This document shows positions 14,638 through 22,363 of a stretch of 34,296 nucleotides of DNA, piece after piece. This DNA is from an uncultured Oscillospiraceae bacterium (GTDB lineage: Bacteria; Bacillota; Clostridia; Oscillospirales; Oscillospiraceae), in NCBI GenBank assembly GCA_947624585.1, contig CANQKZ010000015.1:1-34296 (forward strand), given 5' to 3'. The notes under the pieces were generated by a model. That model made no database searches, was not told the origin of the DNA, and saw nothing but the letters and a program-made list of their open reading frames with translations. The stretch's first letter is position 1. Each line of letters opens with the position of its first letter. A program made the position numbers and the translations under genes.

Positions 14638-15695
14638 AATTTTATAATTCCTTTTGTATTCATTTGATTGAGGAGCATGAGGGCGAAGGGGAAGAGGACC
14701 ATACCCAGGACGCCCGCGAGCCGGAAGCCCGCGTACATGGCCAGGAGCGCCGCCGCCGGGGCAACGCCGAACTGGTCGCCGATGAGCTTGGGTTCCAGGC
14801 ACTGGCGGACCAGAGTGACCAGCAGGTAGGTGATGAGCAGGCCGGAGGCCCGGCCCGTGTCCCCGGCGATGAAGCTGGCGGCCGCCCAGGGCAGGAGCAC
14901 CGCCCCCACTCCGAACACCGGCAGGGCGTCCACCAGGGCGGTGATGAGGGCGATGACGGCGCCGTACTCCACCCCCAGCACGGTGAAGGCAGCCGTAAGC
15001 TCGGCGAAGGTGATGCCCACCAGCGCGGCCTCGGCACGGAGCCAGCGGCCCACCCCGTCCAGCAGGTCCTTCTTGACCGTGCGGACATTCTGTCGCATCC
15101 GCTCCGGGATCTGCCGGGCGAGGAAGGCCCGGACGGAGTCGAACCCGGCGCTTATGAAGTAGGCGCCGATGACGTAGGTCCCCACCGCCAGGAGGGTGCC
15201 GGGCGCTCCGGCGGCCAGGGCGCGGAGCTTATCCAGGGCCCAGGCGGACAGCTCCGCCGGGATCTGGGCGGCCCGCTCCCCCGCCGCCTCCATGGCCCCC
15301 GCCAGATACGCCCGCGCCCCCTGGGGGGCCGAGGCGATGAGGCGGCGGAGGGTGAACTCCACCCGATCCAGGACCCGGGGCAGGCCCTCAGTGAGACGGG
15401 GAAGCTCTTCCATGAGCCCCGCCGCCTCGTCGAAGAGCCGCACCACCACCAGAAGGAAAAATCCGGTGAGGGACGCCAAAAACACCGTCACACAGACCGC
15501 CGAGGCCACTCCCCGCCGCAGGCGGCACCTGTCCGAGAGAAAGGCCGCCGCCGGTTCGCACACCGCCGCCGTCAGGAACGAAAGCAGGAAGGGCCAGAGG
15601 CACGGCAGCAGGAACCGCGCGAACACCAGCGCCCCCAGGACGATCCCCCCAACCGTCAGGACGGCACGGACGGCGTGTCTTCCACCCATTTCCAC
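14628..15695 (-). CDS. AI-2E/YtvI-family membrane permease
   Basis: The 355-residue protein has two N-terminal membrane hairpins (GGIVLGALVFARFLLPCLWP), a helical middle region (about 95-185) and the conserved C-terminal core: GVEYGAVIALITALVDALPV, FGVGAVLLPWAA, LVRQCLEPKLIGDQFGVAP, LLAMYAGFRLAGVLGMVLFP. This is PF01594; the EPKLIGDQ segment and length resemble YtvI, a membrane protein linked to sporulation in Bacilli. I trimmed the track's 655-residue frame to GTG 15695, which has GAGGAGG about 8 nt upstream; ATG 15689 is the alternative. Actual transport substrate unknown. Confidence 0.85.
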   Translation of the reverse strand: MEMGGRHAVRAVLTVGGIVLGALVFARFLLPCLWPFLLSFLTAAVCEPAAAFLSDRCRLRRGVASAVCVTVFLASLTGFFLLVVVRLFDEAAGLMEELPRLTEGLPRVLDRVEFTLRRLIASAPQGARAYLAGAMEAAGERAAQIPAELSAWALDKLRALAAGAPGTLLAVGTYVIGAYFISAGFDSVRAFLARQIPERMRQNVRTVKKDLLDGVGRWLRAEAALVGITFAELTAAFTVLGVEYGAVIALITALVDALPVFGVGAVLLPWAAASFIAGDTGRASGLLITYLLVTLVRQCLEPKLIGDQFGVAPAAALLAMYAGFRLAGVLGMVLFPFALMLLNQMNTKGIIKLWK

Positions 15696-15787
15696 GCTTC
15701 TCCCCTCCTCTATCCGATTTTGTGAAAAATGACATTTTTTCCGCCCCTGTTCCGGGAAAAATTCGGTTTCACAGGGGAAAAATCCTG

Positions 15788-15816
15788 TTGCGCTCAGCGC
15801 CGGACTGTGGTATGAT
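15788..15816 (+). promoter_or_regulatory. Promoter of hom
   Basis: TTGCGC (15788-15793), 17-bp spacer, TATGAT (15811-15816). A leader of about 115 nt precedes the hom start; no known lysine or threonine riboswitch or T-box was recognised in it. Confidence 0.75.
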
Positions 15817-15938
15817 AAGGGTTGCGCGGAACGTTTTCTCAATGGAAATGCCCAGGCGACAGGGCGTCCGCGCGTTTTGTACGAACGTATTTTTTGAATT
15901 TCCCCAAGGAAACTATTCACTGCGGAAAGAGGAACAGC

Positions 15939-17159
15939 ATGGTAAATATAGCCATACTTGGGTTTGGGACCGTGGGCTCCGGCGTCGCGGAGGTCATGGC
16001 CGAGAACGCCCAGAGCATCGCCCACAACGCCGCCGAAGAGATCGGCGTCAAATACATCCTGGACATCCGGGACTTCCCCGGCTCCCCCTTCGCCGACAGG
16101 ATGGTGAAGGATTTCTCCGTCATCGAGTCCGACCCCGACGTCTCCGTGGTGGTGGAGACCATCGGCGGGGCGCGGGTGGCCTATGAGTACACGAAGCGCG
16201 CGCTCCTGGCGGGAAAGAGCGTGGTCACCTCCAACAAGGAGCTGGTGGCGACACGGGGCCATGAGCTTCTGGAGATCGCCAGAAGAATGAACGTCAACTA
16301 CCTCTTCGAGGCCAGCGTTGGCGGCGGCATCCCCATCATCCGGCCCATCACCCAGTGCCTGACGGCCAACGAGCTGGACGAGATCTACGGCATCCTCAAC
16401 GGCACCACCAACTACATTCTCACCAGGATGATCACCGACGGAGCGCCCTTTGAGGAGATTTTGAAGGACGCCCAGAGGCTCGGCTACGCGGAGGCCGACC
16501 CCACAGCCGACGTTGAAGGATATGACGCGGCGCGGAAAATATGTATCCTGGCGGATCTGTGCTTCGGGAAGAGCGTGGACCCGGAGAGGATCCACATCGA
16601 GGGCATCACCGGCGTGACACTGGAGGACGTGGAGTACGCGCGGCGTCTTGGGTACAAGTTGAAGCTCTTAGGGAGGGCCTACCGACTCCCCGACGGGCAC
16701 ATCACCGCTTACGTGGCGCCCCATCTCATCAGCAAGACCAGCCTCCTCTCCAACGTGGACGGGGTGATGAACGGCATCGTGGTCCACGGCAACGCCCTGG
16801 GCGAGTGTATGTTCTACGGCGCGGGAGCGGGCAAGCGGCCCACCGCCAGCGCGGTGGTGGCCGACATCATCGACGCGGTGAAGCACCGCAAGGCACGGAA
16901 ATACCTGGGCTGGGACGAGTCCGCGCCCGGTTATGTGGTGGACGCGGAGGACGTGAGGACCCGCTGGTACATCCGCACGGGGTCGGGGCTCTCGGCCATC
17001 GGCGGCGCTTTCGGAGACGTGCGGCTTATAAGCTACCCCGGGGAGTACCCCGGCGCGGGGCCGGAGGAGTACGCTTTCGCCACGCCCGAGATGACGGGAC
17101 GGGAACTTGCCGAAAAGACGGCGGGCATGGAGATCCGCAGCCGGTTCCGCATCCTGTGA
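15939..17159 (+). CDS. hom: Homoserine dehydrogenase
   Basis: The enzyme reduces aspartate semialdehyde to homoserine, the branch point to threonine and methionine. NAD(P)-binding ILGFGTVGSGVAEV starts at residue 5. Catalytic-region motifs are VTSNKELVATRGHELLE, FEASVGGGIPIIRPI, GILNGTTNYILTRM and RLGYAEADPTADVEGYDAAR. The track's first 39 codons were dropped; ATG 15939 has GAGG 7 nt upstream. The 406 residues are shorter than typical ACT-containing forms, and only a degraded ACT-like tail (TRWYIRTGSGLSAIG) remains, so feedback control by threonine may be lost or altered. It is followed by lysC. Confidence 0.95.
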   Translation: MVNIAILGFGTVGSGVAEVMAENAQSIAHNAAEEIGVKYILDIRDFPGSPFADRMVKDFSVIESDPDVSVVVETIGGARVAYEYTKRALLAGKSVVTSNKELVATRGHELLEIARRMNVNYLFEASVGGGIPIIRPITQCLTANELDEIYGILNGTTNYILTRMITDGAPFEEILKDAQRLGYAEADPTADVEGYDAARKICILADLCFGKSVDPERIHIEGITGVTLEDVEYARRLGYKLKLLGRAYRLPDGHITAYVAPHLISKTSLLSNVDGVMNGIVVHGNALGECMFYGAGAGKRPTASAVVADIIDAVKHRKARKYLGWDESAPGYVVDAEDVRTRWYIRTGSGLSAIGGAFGDVRLISYPGEYPGAGPEEYAFATPEMTGRELAEKTAGMEIRSRFRIL

Positions 17160-17176
17160 AGGGCGAATAAAATGGA

Positions 17177-17207
17177 TTGACGGGCGGCGCGTCCGCCTGG
17201 ATATATC
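17177..17207 (+). promoter_or_regulatory. Possible internal promoter of lysC
   Basis: TTGACG (17177-17182) followed after 18-19 bp by ATATAT/TATATC. The match is moderate, so lysC may be read from both this and the hom promoter. Confidence 0.45.
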
Positions 17208-17251
17208 TTTTATCATGTAATTCACCGTAATCTGATCGAAGGAGGCCGTTT

Positions 17252-18460
17252 ATGGCACTCATTGTACAAAAATTCGGCGGAAGCTCCGTGGCGGACGTGG
17301 AGCGGGTCCGGCGTGTGGCCGGGATCATCTCCGACTGCTACCGCGCCGGAAACGACGTGATCGTGGTCCTCTCCGCCCAGGGCAAAACCACCGACGGACT
17401 TATCGCAAAGGCCCTGGAATATAACCCCAAGCCCTCCAAGCGGGAGATGGATATGCTCCTCAGCACCGGCGAGCAGCAGTCCGTGGCCCTGTGCGCCATG
17501 ATGCTGAACGGCATGGGCGTCCCCGCCGTCAGCCTCACCGGCTGGCAGGTGGATTTCAAGACCAACACCAACTATTCCAACGCATCCATCAAGTCCGTGG
17601 GCAGCGAGCGCATCCGCAAGGAGCTGGACGGGCGCCGGGTGGTGCTGGTCACCGGCTTCCAGGGCATCAACAAGTACGACGACATCACCACCCTGGGGCG
17701 CGGCGGGTCCGACACCTCGGCGGTGGCCATCGCGGCGGCCATGCACGCGGACCTGTGCCAGATCTACACTGACGTGGACGGCGTCTACACAGCCGACCCC
17801 AACAAGGTCCGGGGCGCCAAGAAGCTGGACGAGATCACCTTCGACGAGATGCTGGAGCTCGCCAGCATGGGCGCCAAGGTGCTTCACAACCGCTCCGTGG
17901 AGATGGCGAAGAGATACAACGTGGATCTGGAGGTGCTCTCCAGCTTTGAAAGAGTACCCGGTACTAAAGTCAGGGAGGTAAAGAAATTGGAACAGGTAGA
18001 AGTAAGCGGCGTGGCAAAGGATGTGAACGTAGCCCGTTTCACCCTGGTGGACATCCGGGACGAACCCGGCATCGCCTTTAAGATCTTCCGCATCCTCGCC
18101 AACGAGAAGATCAACGTGGACATCATCATCCAGTCCCTGGGCCGTGAGAACACCCAGGACGTGACCTTCACCGTCAACCGCGCCGACGCCGAGGCCGCCC
18201 GGGAGGCTCTGGAGAACAGCTCCGACTCCCTGGGGTACAAGAAGCTGGACGTGGACACACACGTTGCCAAGATCAGCATCGTGGGCGCGGGTATGCTCAT
18301 GACCAGCGGCGTGGCCGTCAAGATGTTCGACGCGCTTGCGAAAAAGAAGATCAACATCAAGATGATCTCCACCAGCGAGATCAAGGTCTCCGTTCTGGTG
18401 GACGAGGACGACGCCGACAAGGCCGTGCAGGCGGTCCACGACAAGTTCTTCGGGGACTGA
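17252..18460 (+). CDS. lysC: Aspartate kinase
   Basis: It phosphorylates aspartate, the first step to lysine, threonine and methionine. Of 402 residues, the kinase domain covers about 1-240 ([61 protein letters not shown]). Two ACT regulatory domains cover about 262-330 ([17 protein letters not shown]) and 345-402 ([20 protein letters not shown]). ATG 17252 has GAAGGAGG upstream. An in-frame ribosome site (AGGGAGG) and TTG at 17987 fall exactly between the kinase and ACT parts and could give a separate 157-residue regulatory subunit, as known for Bacillus aspartokinase II. It ends in a terminator. Confidence 0.95.
   Translation: MALIVQKFGGSSVADVERVRRVAGIISDCYRAGNDVIVVLSAQGKTTDGLIAKALEYNPKPSKREMDMLLSTGEQQSVALCAMMLNGMGVPAVSLTGWQVDFKTNTNYSNASIKSVGSERIRKELDGRRVVLVTGFQGINKYDDITTLGRGGSDTSAVAIAAAMHADLCQIYTDVDGVYTADPNKVRGAKKLDEITFDEMLELASMGAKVLHNRSVEMAKRYNVDLEVLSSFERVPGTKVREVKKLEQVEVSGVAKDVNVARFTLVDIRDEPGIAFKIFRILANEKINVDIIIQSLGRENTQDVTFTVNRADAEAAREALENSSDSLGYKKLDVDTHVAKISIVGAGMLMTSGVAVKMFDALAKKKINIKMISTSEIKVSVLVDEDDADKAVQAVHDKFFGD
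17972..17989 (+). promoter_or_regulatory. Internal ribosome-binding site and TTG start within lysC
   Basis: AGGGAGG (17972-17978), 8-nt spacer, in-frame TTG (17987-17989). Local codons switch to GTA/AAA/TTG, unlike the GC-rich neighbourhood. A protein starting here would be [14 protein letters not shown]... through both ACT domains. Confidence 0.6.
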
Positions 18461-18478
18461 GGAAAACATATTAATTTA

Positions 18479-18505
18479 CAGGGGAGGGCTTTGGGCCCTC
18501 CCCTG
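18479..18505 (+). terminator. Terminator after lysC
   Basis: CAGGGGAGGGC and GCCCTCCCCTG form an 11-bp perfect stem with a 5-nt loop, followed by TTCGTATGTCTGT. The T-tract is weak but the stem is strong. Confidence 0.8.
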
Positions 18506-18523
18506 TTCGTATGTCTGTGGTTA

Positions 18524-18849
18524 ATACTAAGGAACCTCTGAACAAATCGCCGCACCGATCTTGACGACATATTTTCCGCCATATTTCGTCAAAAAATTTT
18601 GAAATACACAAAGTATTCCTGCAATTTTTTGCCTTCATCTGGCGAAAAATCTGCTCGTCAATCTCGGCACTTCGATTTATTCAGAGGTTCCCTAATATTC
18701 AATCAAAGCAAGACATTCGCGACGGTCTTTTTCGGGTCATGCTTCGTCACGCGGCTTGGAAATACATACAGTATTCCCGGCGCCGCCTTCCTCGTCTGAC
18801 ACGAAAAATCCTCATCGCTCGGTGTCTTATTTTAATTGAATATTAGTAT
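18524..18849 (+). mobile_element. MITE-like element, family B, copy B2 (interrupted by A2)
   Basis: The left end ATACTAA (18524-18530) is separated from the rest of the element (18696-18849) by copy A2. Joined, they give a 161-bp family B element ending in TTTTAATTGAATATTAGTAT. The core carries GGAAATACATACAGTATTCCC. The right border overlaps the stop codon of the membrane-protein gene at 18849. Confidence 0.85.
18531..18692 (+). mobile_element. MITE-like element, family A, copy A2 (nested in B2)
   Basis: A 162-bp element with ends GGAACCTCTGAACAAATC and GATTTATTCAGAGGTTCCC, nearly identical to A1. TAA flanks both sides (18528-18530 and 18693-18695). Removing the element and one TAA restores ATACTAATATTCAATC, the intact family B end, which proves insertion. 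Confidence 0.9.
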
Positions 18850-20297
18850 TACTGTTTTCCGTTGAATTTGAAGCCCGGGAACTCATCGGGGGCGACGGTC
18901 TCAACCTGTTCCCCGTCCACGGTGAAGGTGCCCTCCGGGACGCCATTGTCCTCCCCCACGGTGAAGGCGGAGTAGAGGACCGCCTGGCGGCGGTGGTCGA
19001 AATCGCCGGAGAGCTGGATCTCCGACGGGGCGCCGGTTTGGGTGAGCGCGTCGGCGAGGGTGCGGTGGTAGTAGTTCATCTGGCAGGAGTAGATAGACCG
19101 CAGGGTGTCGGCGCGGGAGAGGGTGTAGAGGATATAGCCCTCGGTGTCCTCAGCCGTCAGAGGGACGAAGACGTTCCCACGAATCACGGCCTCGCTCCGG
19201 GGGCCGAAGAGGCCGCCCAGGGTGCGGGTCTCCGCCGTCAGGTCCGCGAAGGGGACCGTGTACGTCTGTCCGCGTTGCCGGTAGACCAGGCGTCCGGAGG
19301 GTTCCCCGGTCCGGGTCAGGCCCTCGGACTGGGTGAGGTAAAGCGCGTCGCCCCACTTAGGGCCGCCCTCCAGCCAGCGGAAGTATTGCAGGATGAACAC
19401 CCGGCCGTCGGGAAGCTCCCCGGTGAGGTCGCACGCCTCCAGGCCGGTGACGGCGTTCATGCCGGCGCCATCCTGCCAGGAGATCTGGATGTTCCCGGCG
19501 CTGTCTATCAGGGCCGCGTCCTCCGGCGTCAGGATCCGGGCGATTTGGGCGGGCGCCGCCTCCGTCAGGGCCGCCTCGTCCGGCGGGGTGAAGATCTCCG
19601 CCTCCGGCACCGAGAGAGACAGGCCGAGCGCCGCGCCGCAGAGGGTCGCGGCGAGGAGTCCCGCCAGGGCAACCGCGGCGAAGGCTCCGTCCGAGAGACG
19701 CACCGGCGCGTTGCGCAGGGCGTACCCGGTGTCGCCCAGGGCGGCGTGCAGGCGGCTGACGGCAATGAGCACGGCGATATATCCCGCCAGCAGAAGGATC
19801 CCGAAAAATCCCAAACTTCCCCAGTCCATCAATGCCCCCACAGCCAGGAGCAGGCTGAAGGCCAGGAGCAGGTTCACGGGCCACAGCCTCCCGGGCGTGC
19901 CGGTCCGGGCGAACACCCGCCCCATCCCAACGCGGAAGGCCGCCAGCTGGGCCGCCTGCAAAAGGAGCGAAGGCACAGTCAGTTCATCAACGGAGAAAAA
20001 CGGCGAAGTCCGCAGGGCTCGGACGGCGAACATCAGCGCAAGCCGCAGGAGCGACAGGACCCAGGCCGCCCGGAAGCCGCCGTTCTCCCGCCGCAGAGCC
20101 CGGAATCCCAGGACCGTCAGAACCGCCCCCACCGGCGGCAGGAGCCGGTCCAGGTAGAGAAAGTTGAAGATGACGGTGGTCAGGAGGATGCCCCAGGCGA
20201 TGAAGCGGACGGGCCGCCGCCAGGTGTCGATCCGCTCCACGTCCCCGCCGTCGGGGTCGGGCAGGTCGGCCAGAAGCTCTTCAAACCGGTCATCCAT
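18849..20297 (-). CDS. Multi-pass membrane protein partnered with an ECF sigma factor
   Basis: The 482-residue protein family is not recognised. A short charged N-terminus (MDDRFEELLADLPDPDGG) precedes hydrophobic segments at about 32-50, 52-70, 80-98, 110-130, 140-160, 162-185 and 205-230. A C-terminal extracytoplasmic domain (about 235-482) follows, with VFILQYFRWLEGG and NVFVPLTAEDTEGYILY. I chose ATG 20297 because GGGAGG lies 8 nt upstream; it overlaps the sigma stop by 8 bp. The overlap and layout suggest an anti-sigma or sensor role for the preceding ECF factor, but that is inference. The stop codon touches MITE B2. Confidence 0.6.
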   Translation of the reverse strand: MDDRFEELLADLPDPDGGDVERIDTWRRPVRFIAWGILLTTVIFNFLYLDRLLPPVGAVLTVLGFRALRRENGGFRAAWVLSLLRLALMFAVRALRTSPFFSVDELTVPSLLLQAAQLAAFRVGMGRVFARTGTPGRLWPVNLLLAFSLLLAVGALMDWGSLGFFGILLLAGYIAVLIAVSRLHAALGDTGYALRNAPVRLSDGAFAAVALAGLLAATLCGAALGLSLSVPEAEIFTPPDEAALTEAAPAQIARILTPEDAALIDSAGNIQISWQDGAGMNAVTGLEACDLTGELPDGRVFILQYFRWLEGGPKWGDALYLTQSEGLTRTGEPSGRLVYRQRGQTYTVPFADLTAETRTLGGLFGPRSEAVIRGNVFVPLTAEDTEGYILYTLSRADTLRSIYSCQMNYYHRTLADALTQTGAPSEIQLSGDFDHRRQAVLYSAFTVGEDNGVPEGTFTVDGEQVETVAPDEFPGFKFNGKQ

Positions 20298-20823
20298 CCT
20301 CATCACCTCCCAGCAGTTCCCGGAGCCGCCGCTTCGCCCGGTAGAGCCGCCCCTCCACCGCCCGCGCCGTCAGGCCCAGCTCCGCCGCGATTTGGGCGGT
20401 GGGCTGGCGGTACCAGTATTTTCTATAGATGAGACGCCGGTCGGAGGCGGGCAGTTCCTCCAGCGCCCGGCGCAGGGATTCCTCCCGTTCCCGGCGCAGA
20501 AGCTCCTCCTCCGGGGTGGTCCCGGAGGCCAGGGATTCGTCGAGCTGCGTCTCCTCTCCCCTCTTCCGCCGGGCCATGGAGACGGCGGCGTTCCGGGCCA
20601 CGGCGGTGATCCAGGGCTTCAGGGGCCGCGACGGGTCCAGGGCGGAGGCGGAGGACAGGAGCCTTAAGTACACGTCGCTGACGCACTCCTCCGCGTCCCG
20701 GGCGTCGGGAAGGATGGCGTCCACCACGTAGCGGATGAGCGCCCCGTACCGCCGCCGCAGCTCCGGCAGCGCGTCCCCGCCGCCGCGCCGCAGGAGCTCC
20801 GAAAGCTCTTCCAACCTCCTCAC
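20290..20823 (-). CDS. RNA polymerase sigma factor, ECF/sigma-70 family (second copy)
   Basis: The 177-residue protein has region 2 at about 22-85 (RYGALIRYVVDAILPDARDA, AEECVSDVYLRLL, LKPWITAVARNAAVSMARRK) and region 4 at about 115-170 (LPASDRRLIYRKYWYRQPTA, IAAELGLTARAVEGRLYRAK). It is related in layout to the sigma factor at 12627 but clearly different in sequence. GTG 20823 is taken as the start, with AAAGAAAGG upstream; TTG 20814 is possible. It is translationally overlapped by the following membrane protein gene. Confidence 0.88.
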   Translation of the reverse strand: MRRLEELSELLRRGGGDALPELRRRYGALIRYVVDAILPDARDAEECVSDVYLRLLSSASALDPSRPLKPWITAVARNAAVSMARRKRGEETQLDESLASGTTPEEELLRREREESLRRALEELPASDRRLIYRKYWYRQPTAQIAAELGLTARAVEGRLYRAKRRLRELLGGDEDG

Positions 20824-20879
20824 CGCCTTTCTTTATCGTCTTTCTACTCTATAATACGCAAGGAATCTGAAAAACCCAC

Positions 20880-20902
20880 AAAAAAACGGGCGCCGCCGCC
20901 CG
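20880..20902 (-). terminator. Second terminator hairpin downstream of the cytidylate kinase-like gene
   Basis: CGGGCG-CCGC-CGCCCG (20887-20902) is followed on the minus strand by seven T residues. It lies in tandem with the larger hairpin at 20911, and flanking A runs on both sides could let it work in both directions. Confidence 0.65.
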
Positions 20903-20950
20903 AAAAAAGCGAGGAGACCGAACCGGGACGGATCCCGGCCCGGTCTCCCC
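20903..20950 (-). terminator. Terminator of the cytidylate kinase-like gene
   Basis: On the minus strand GAGACCG..CCGGGA and TCCCGG..CGGTCTC form a long stem (20911-20950) followed by GC and six T residues (20903-20908). Confidence 0.85.
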
Positions 20951-20973
20951 GTCATGCGCTGTATTCGCGGGCC

Positions 20974-21603
20974 TCACAGGCGCCCCGCCGCCTTCAGGTA
21001 CTCCATGATGATGGCCACCGCCCCGTCGGGGCCCACCTTCGTGACATTGACGGACAAATCGTGGCCCTGGGCCTGGCCCCAGTTCTCACCGGTGAAGTTC
21101 TTGTAGTAGTTCTGGCGGCTGCGGTCCAGCTTCCTCAGCTGCTGCTCCGCGCCCCGGTCGTCCAGGTTGTACTCCGCCTTGCACTGCTCCAGTCTGTCCC
21201 GGAGCTCCGCGAACAGGAACACCTTGACGCAGTCCGGGTCGTCCCGCAGAAGGTAGTCCGAGCACCGGCCGATGATCACGGCGCTGCCCTTTTTGGCGAT
21301 CTCCTGGATCACGTTGGCCTGGGCCGAAAAGGCGGTGTAGCTCATGGGCATATCGTAGGTGTGGTGGAAGCCGTGGACGTTGTAGGAGTTGTAGGAGCTG
21401 GCGGCCAGGTTGAAGAGGAAGGAGCCCGTTATGTTCTCCTCCAGCTTCCCGATGTAGTCCGGGGAGAGGCCGCTCTTCTCCGAGGCCAGGTCGATGATCT
21501 TTCTGTCAAACATCGGGATCCCCAAATCGGCGGCAAGCTTTCCGCCGATGACCGTGCCATGGGCCCCGTAAGCACGGCTGATGGCAATGATGGTTTTTTT
21601 CAT
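20974..21603 (-). CDS. Cytidylate kinase-like protein
   Basis: A 209-residue P-loop kinase of the cytidylate kinase-like (Cytidylate_kin2) family common in Clostridia. IIAISRAYGAHGTVIGGKLA is the modified nucleotide-binding loop; MFDRKIIDLASEKSGLS, GSAVIIGRCSDYLLRD and KVFLFAELRDRLEQC follow. It probably phosphorylates a nucleotide or related small molecule; true CMP specificity is unproven, since Clostridia usually also carry a standard cmk. The start was moved from 21741 to ATG 21603, which has AAGGAGG upstream. The leader contains a terminator-like hairpin. Confidence 0.85.
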   Translation of the reverse strand: MKKTIIAISRAYGAHGTVIGGKLAADLGIPMFDRKIIDLASEKSGLSPDYIGKLEENITGSFLFNLAASSYNSYNVHGFHHTYDMPMSYTAFSAQANVIQEIAKKGSAVIIGRCSDYLLRDDPDCVKVFLFAELRDRLEQCKAEYNLDDRGAEQQLRKLDRSRQNYYKNFTGENWGQAQGHDLSVNVTKVGPDGAVAIIMEYLKAAGRL

Positions 21604-21632
21604 GGCCGATCCTCCTTGTGCGAATTTCCTAA

Positions 21633-21660
21633 AAAGAACGGGACAGGAGCTCCGTTCTTT
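21633..21660 (-). promoter_or_regulatory. Terminator-like hairpin in the leader of the kinase-like gene
   Basis: AAAGAACGG, a 10-nt loop, CCGTTCTTT, then TT on the minus strand. A 9-bp stem with T residues lies between promoter and start codon, so attenuation is possible; no alternative anti-terminator was identified. Confidence 0.45.
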
Positions 21661-21665
21661 ATTTA

Positions 21666-21694
21666 AATATACCACATCCTCCCGGATTTTGCAA
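21666..21694 (-). promoter_or_regulatory. Promoter of the cytidylate kinase-like gene
   Basis: TTGCAA (21689-21694), 17-bp spacer, TATATT (21666-21671) on the minus strand. Confidence 0.75.
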
Positions 21695-21791
21695 TAATTT
21701 ACCTTGATAATATTCATTTTATTTTTTGAGAACATCCGCACGCCAATTTTCCCTTGCGCCGCAAGGTTTTTCAGTCTTCAGGAAATTCCCG

Positions 21792-21923
21792 TCACTCCCT
21801 GTATACACCGTTTGACACCAAATTGACGCCAAATCCGAAAATCCGCCGGTTGTGACACCGTACCGACGCACGCTCCGATTTAAGCGCATACGCGATGAGG
21901 CGCTTGAAAATGTTTTCTTTCAT
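21792..21923 (-). CDS. Possible 43-residue orphan ORF
   Basis: In the gap between the kinase-like gene and the toxin-antitoxin module, an ATG at 21923 with GGGA upstream opens a basic 43-codon frame ending in FGFGVNLVSNGVYRE. The FGVNLVSNG tail resembles the C-terminal ends of some phage-type integrases, so it may be a scrap of a lost mobile element. The same DNA holds a direct repeat, TTGACACCAAA/TTGACGCCAAA (21812-21833). Evidence for expression is weak. Confidence 0.2.
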   Translation of the reverse strand: MKENIFKRLIAYALKSERASVRCHNRRIFGFGVNLVSNGVYRE

Positions 21924-21942
21924 GACGGATTTCCCTTTTCTG

Positions 21943-21971
21943 ATGACATTTCAATAACTTTCAAGTATAAC
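21943..21971 (+). promoter_or_regulatory. Promoter of the HigBA-type module
   Basis: ATGACA (21943-21948), 17-bp spacer, TATAAC (21966-21971), about 24 bp before the toxin start codon. Confidence 0.55.
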
Positions 21972-21994
21972 AATCATAAAAGAGGTGACCGCCG

Positions 21995-22363
21995 TTGTAT
22001 GCAATACATTTTTACTCCGACAGAAGCGGGAACGAGCCCGTTCCGGACTATCTGCGCGAGCTTTCGGAGCGGTCCGACAAGGACAGCCGCATCAAGCTCA
22101 ACAAGATCCGCGACTATGTAAAAGCCCTGGCCCGGTACGGCACACAGGTGGGCGAGCCGTATGTAAAGCACCTGGACGGCCAGATCTGGAAACTCTGCCC
22201 CATCCGGGACAGAATTCTCTTCGTTGCCTGGCACGAGGGAGGCTCCGTCCTCCTCCACACGTTTGTAAAGAAGACTCAGAAAACTCCCGCGAGGGAGATC
22301 TCCAAGGCAAAGCGCGAGCTTGCCGACATGGTTGAAAGGGGTGTTACCTTTGAAACCGAATGA
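21995..22363 (+). CDS. higB: HigB/RelE-like toxin (phage Gp49-like family)
   Basis: The 122-residue protein has the Gp49/HigB signature: [60 protein letters not shown]. Members are ribosome-dependent mRNA interferases held inactive by the downstream helix-turn-helix antitoxin. The start is TTG 21995 with AGAGGTG 8-9 nt upstream, a weak initiator that would keep toxin levels low. The toxin gene precedes and overlaps the antitoxin by 14 bp, the HigBA order. The flanking mobile scraps agree with horizontal acquisition. Confidence 0.88.
   Translation: MYAIHFYSDRSGNEPVPDYLRELSERSDKDSRIKLNKIRDYVKALARYGTQVGEPYVKHLDGQIWKLCPIRDRILFVAWHEGGSVLLHTFVKKTQKTPAREISKAKRELADMVERGVTFETE

Noticed and set aside
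15817-15938. Riboswitch or T-box in the hom leader
   Set aside because: No lysine-riboswitch motifs, T-box sequence or terminator/anti-terminator pair could be recognised in the 120-nt leader.
14628-16595. 655-aa minus-strand ORF as a single protein
   Set aside because: The N-terminal 300 codons overlap hom and its promoter. Only the C-terminal part from 15695 is a real permease with a ribosome site.
20830-20880. Promoter for the second ECF sigma gene
   Set aside because: A TATTAT is present on the minus strand, but no acceptable -35 box at 16-18 bp; not firm enough to annotate.
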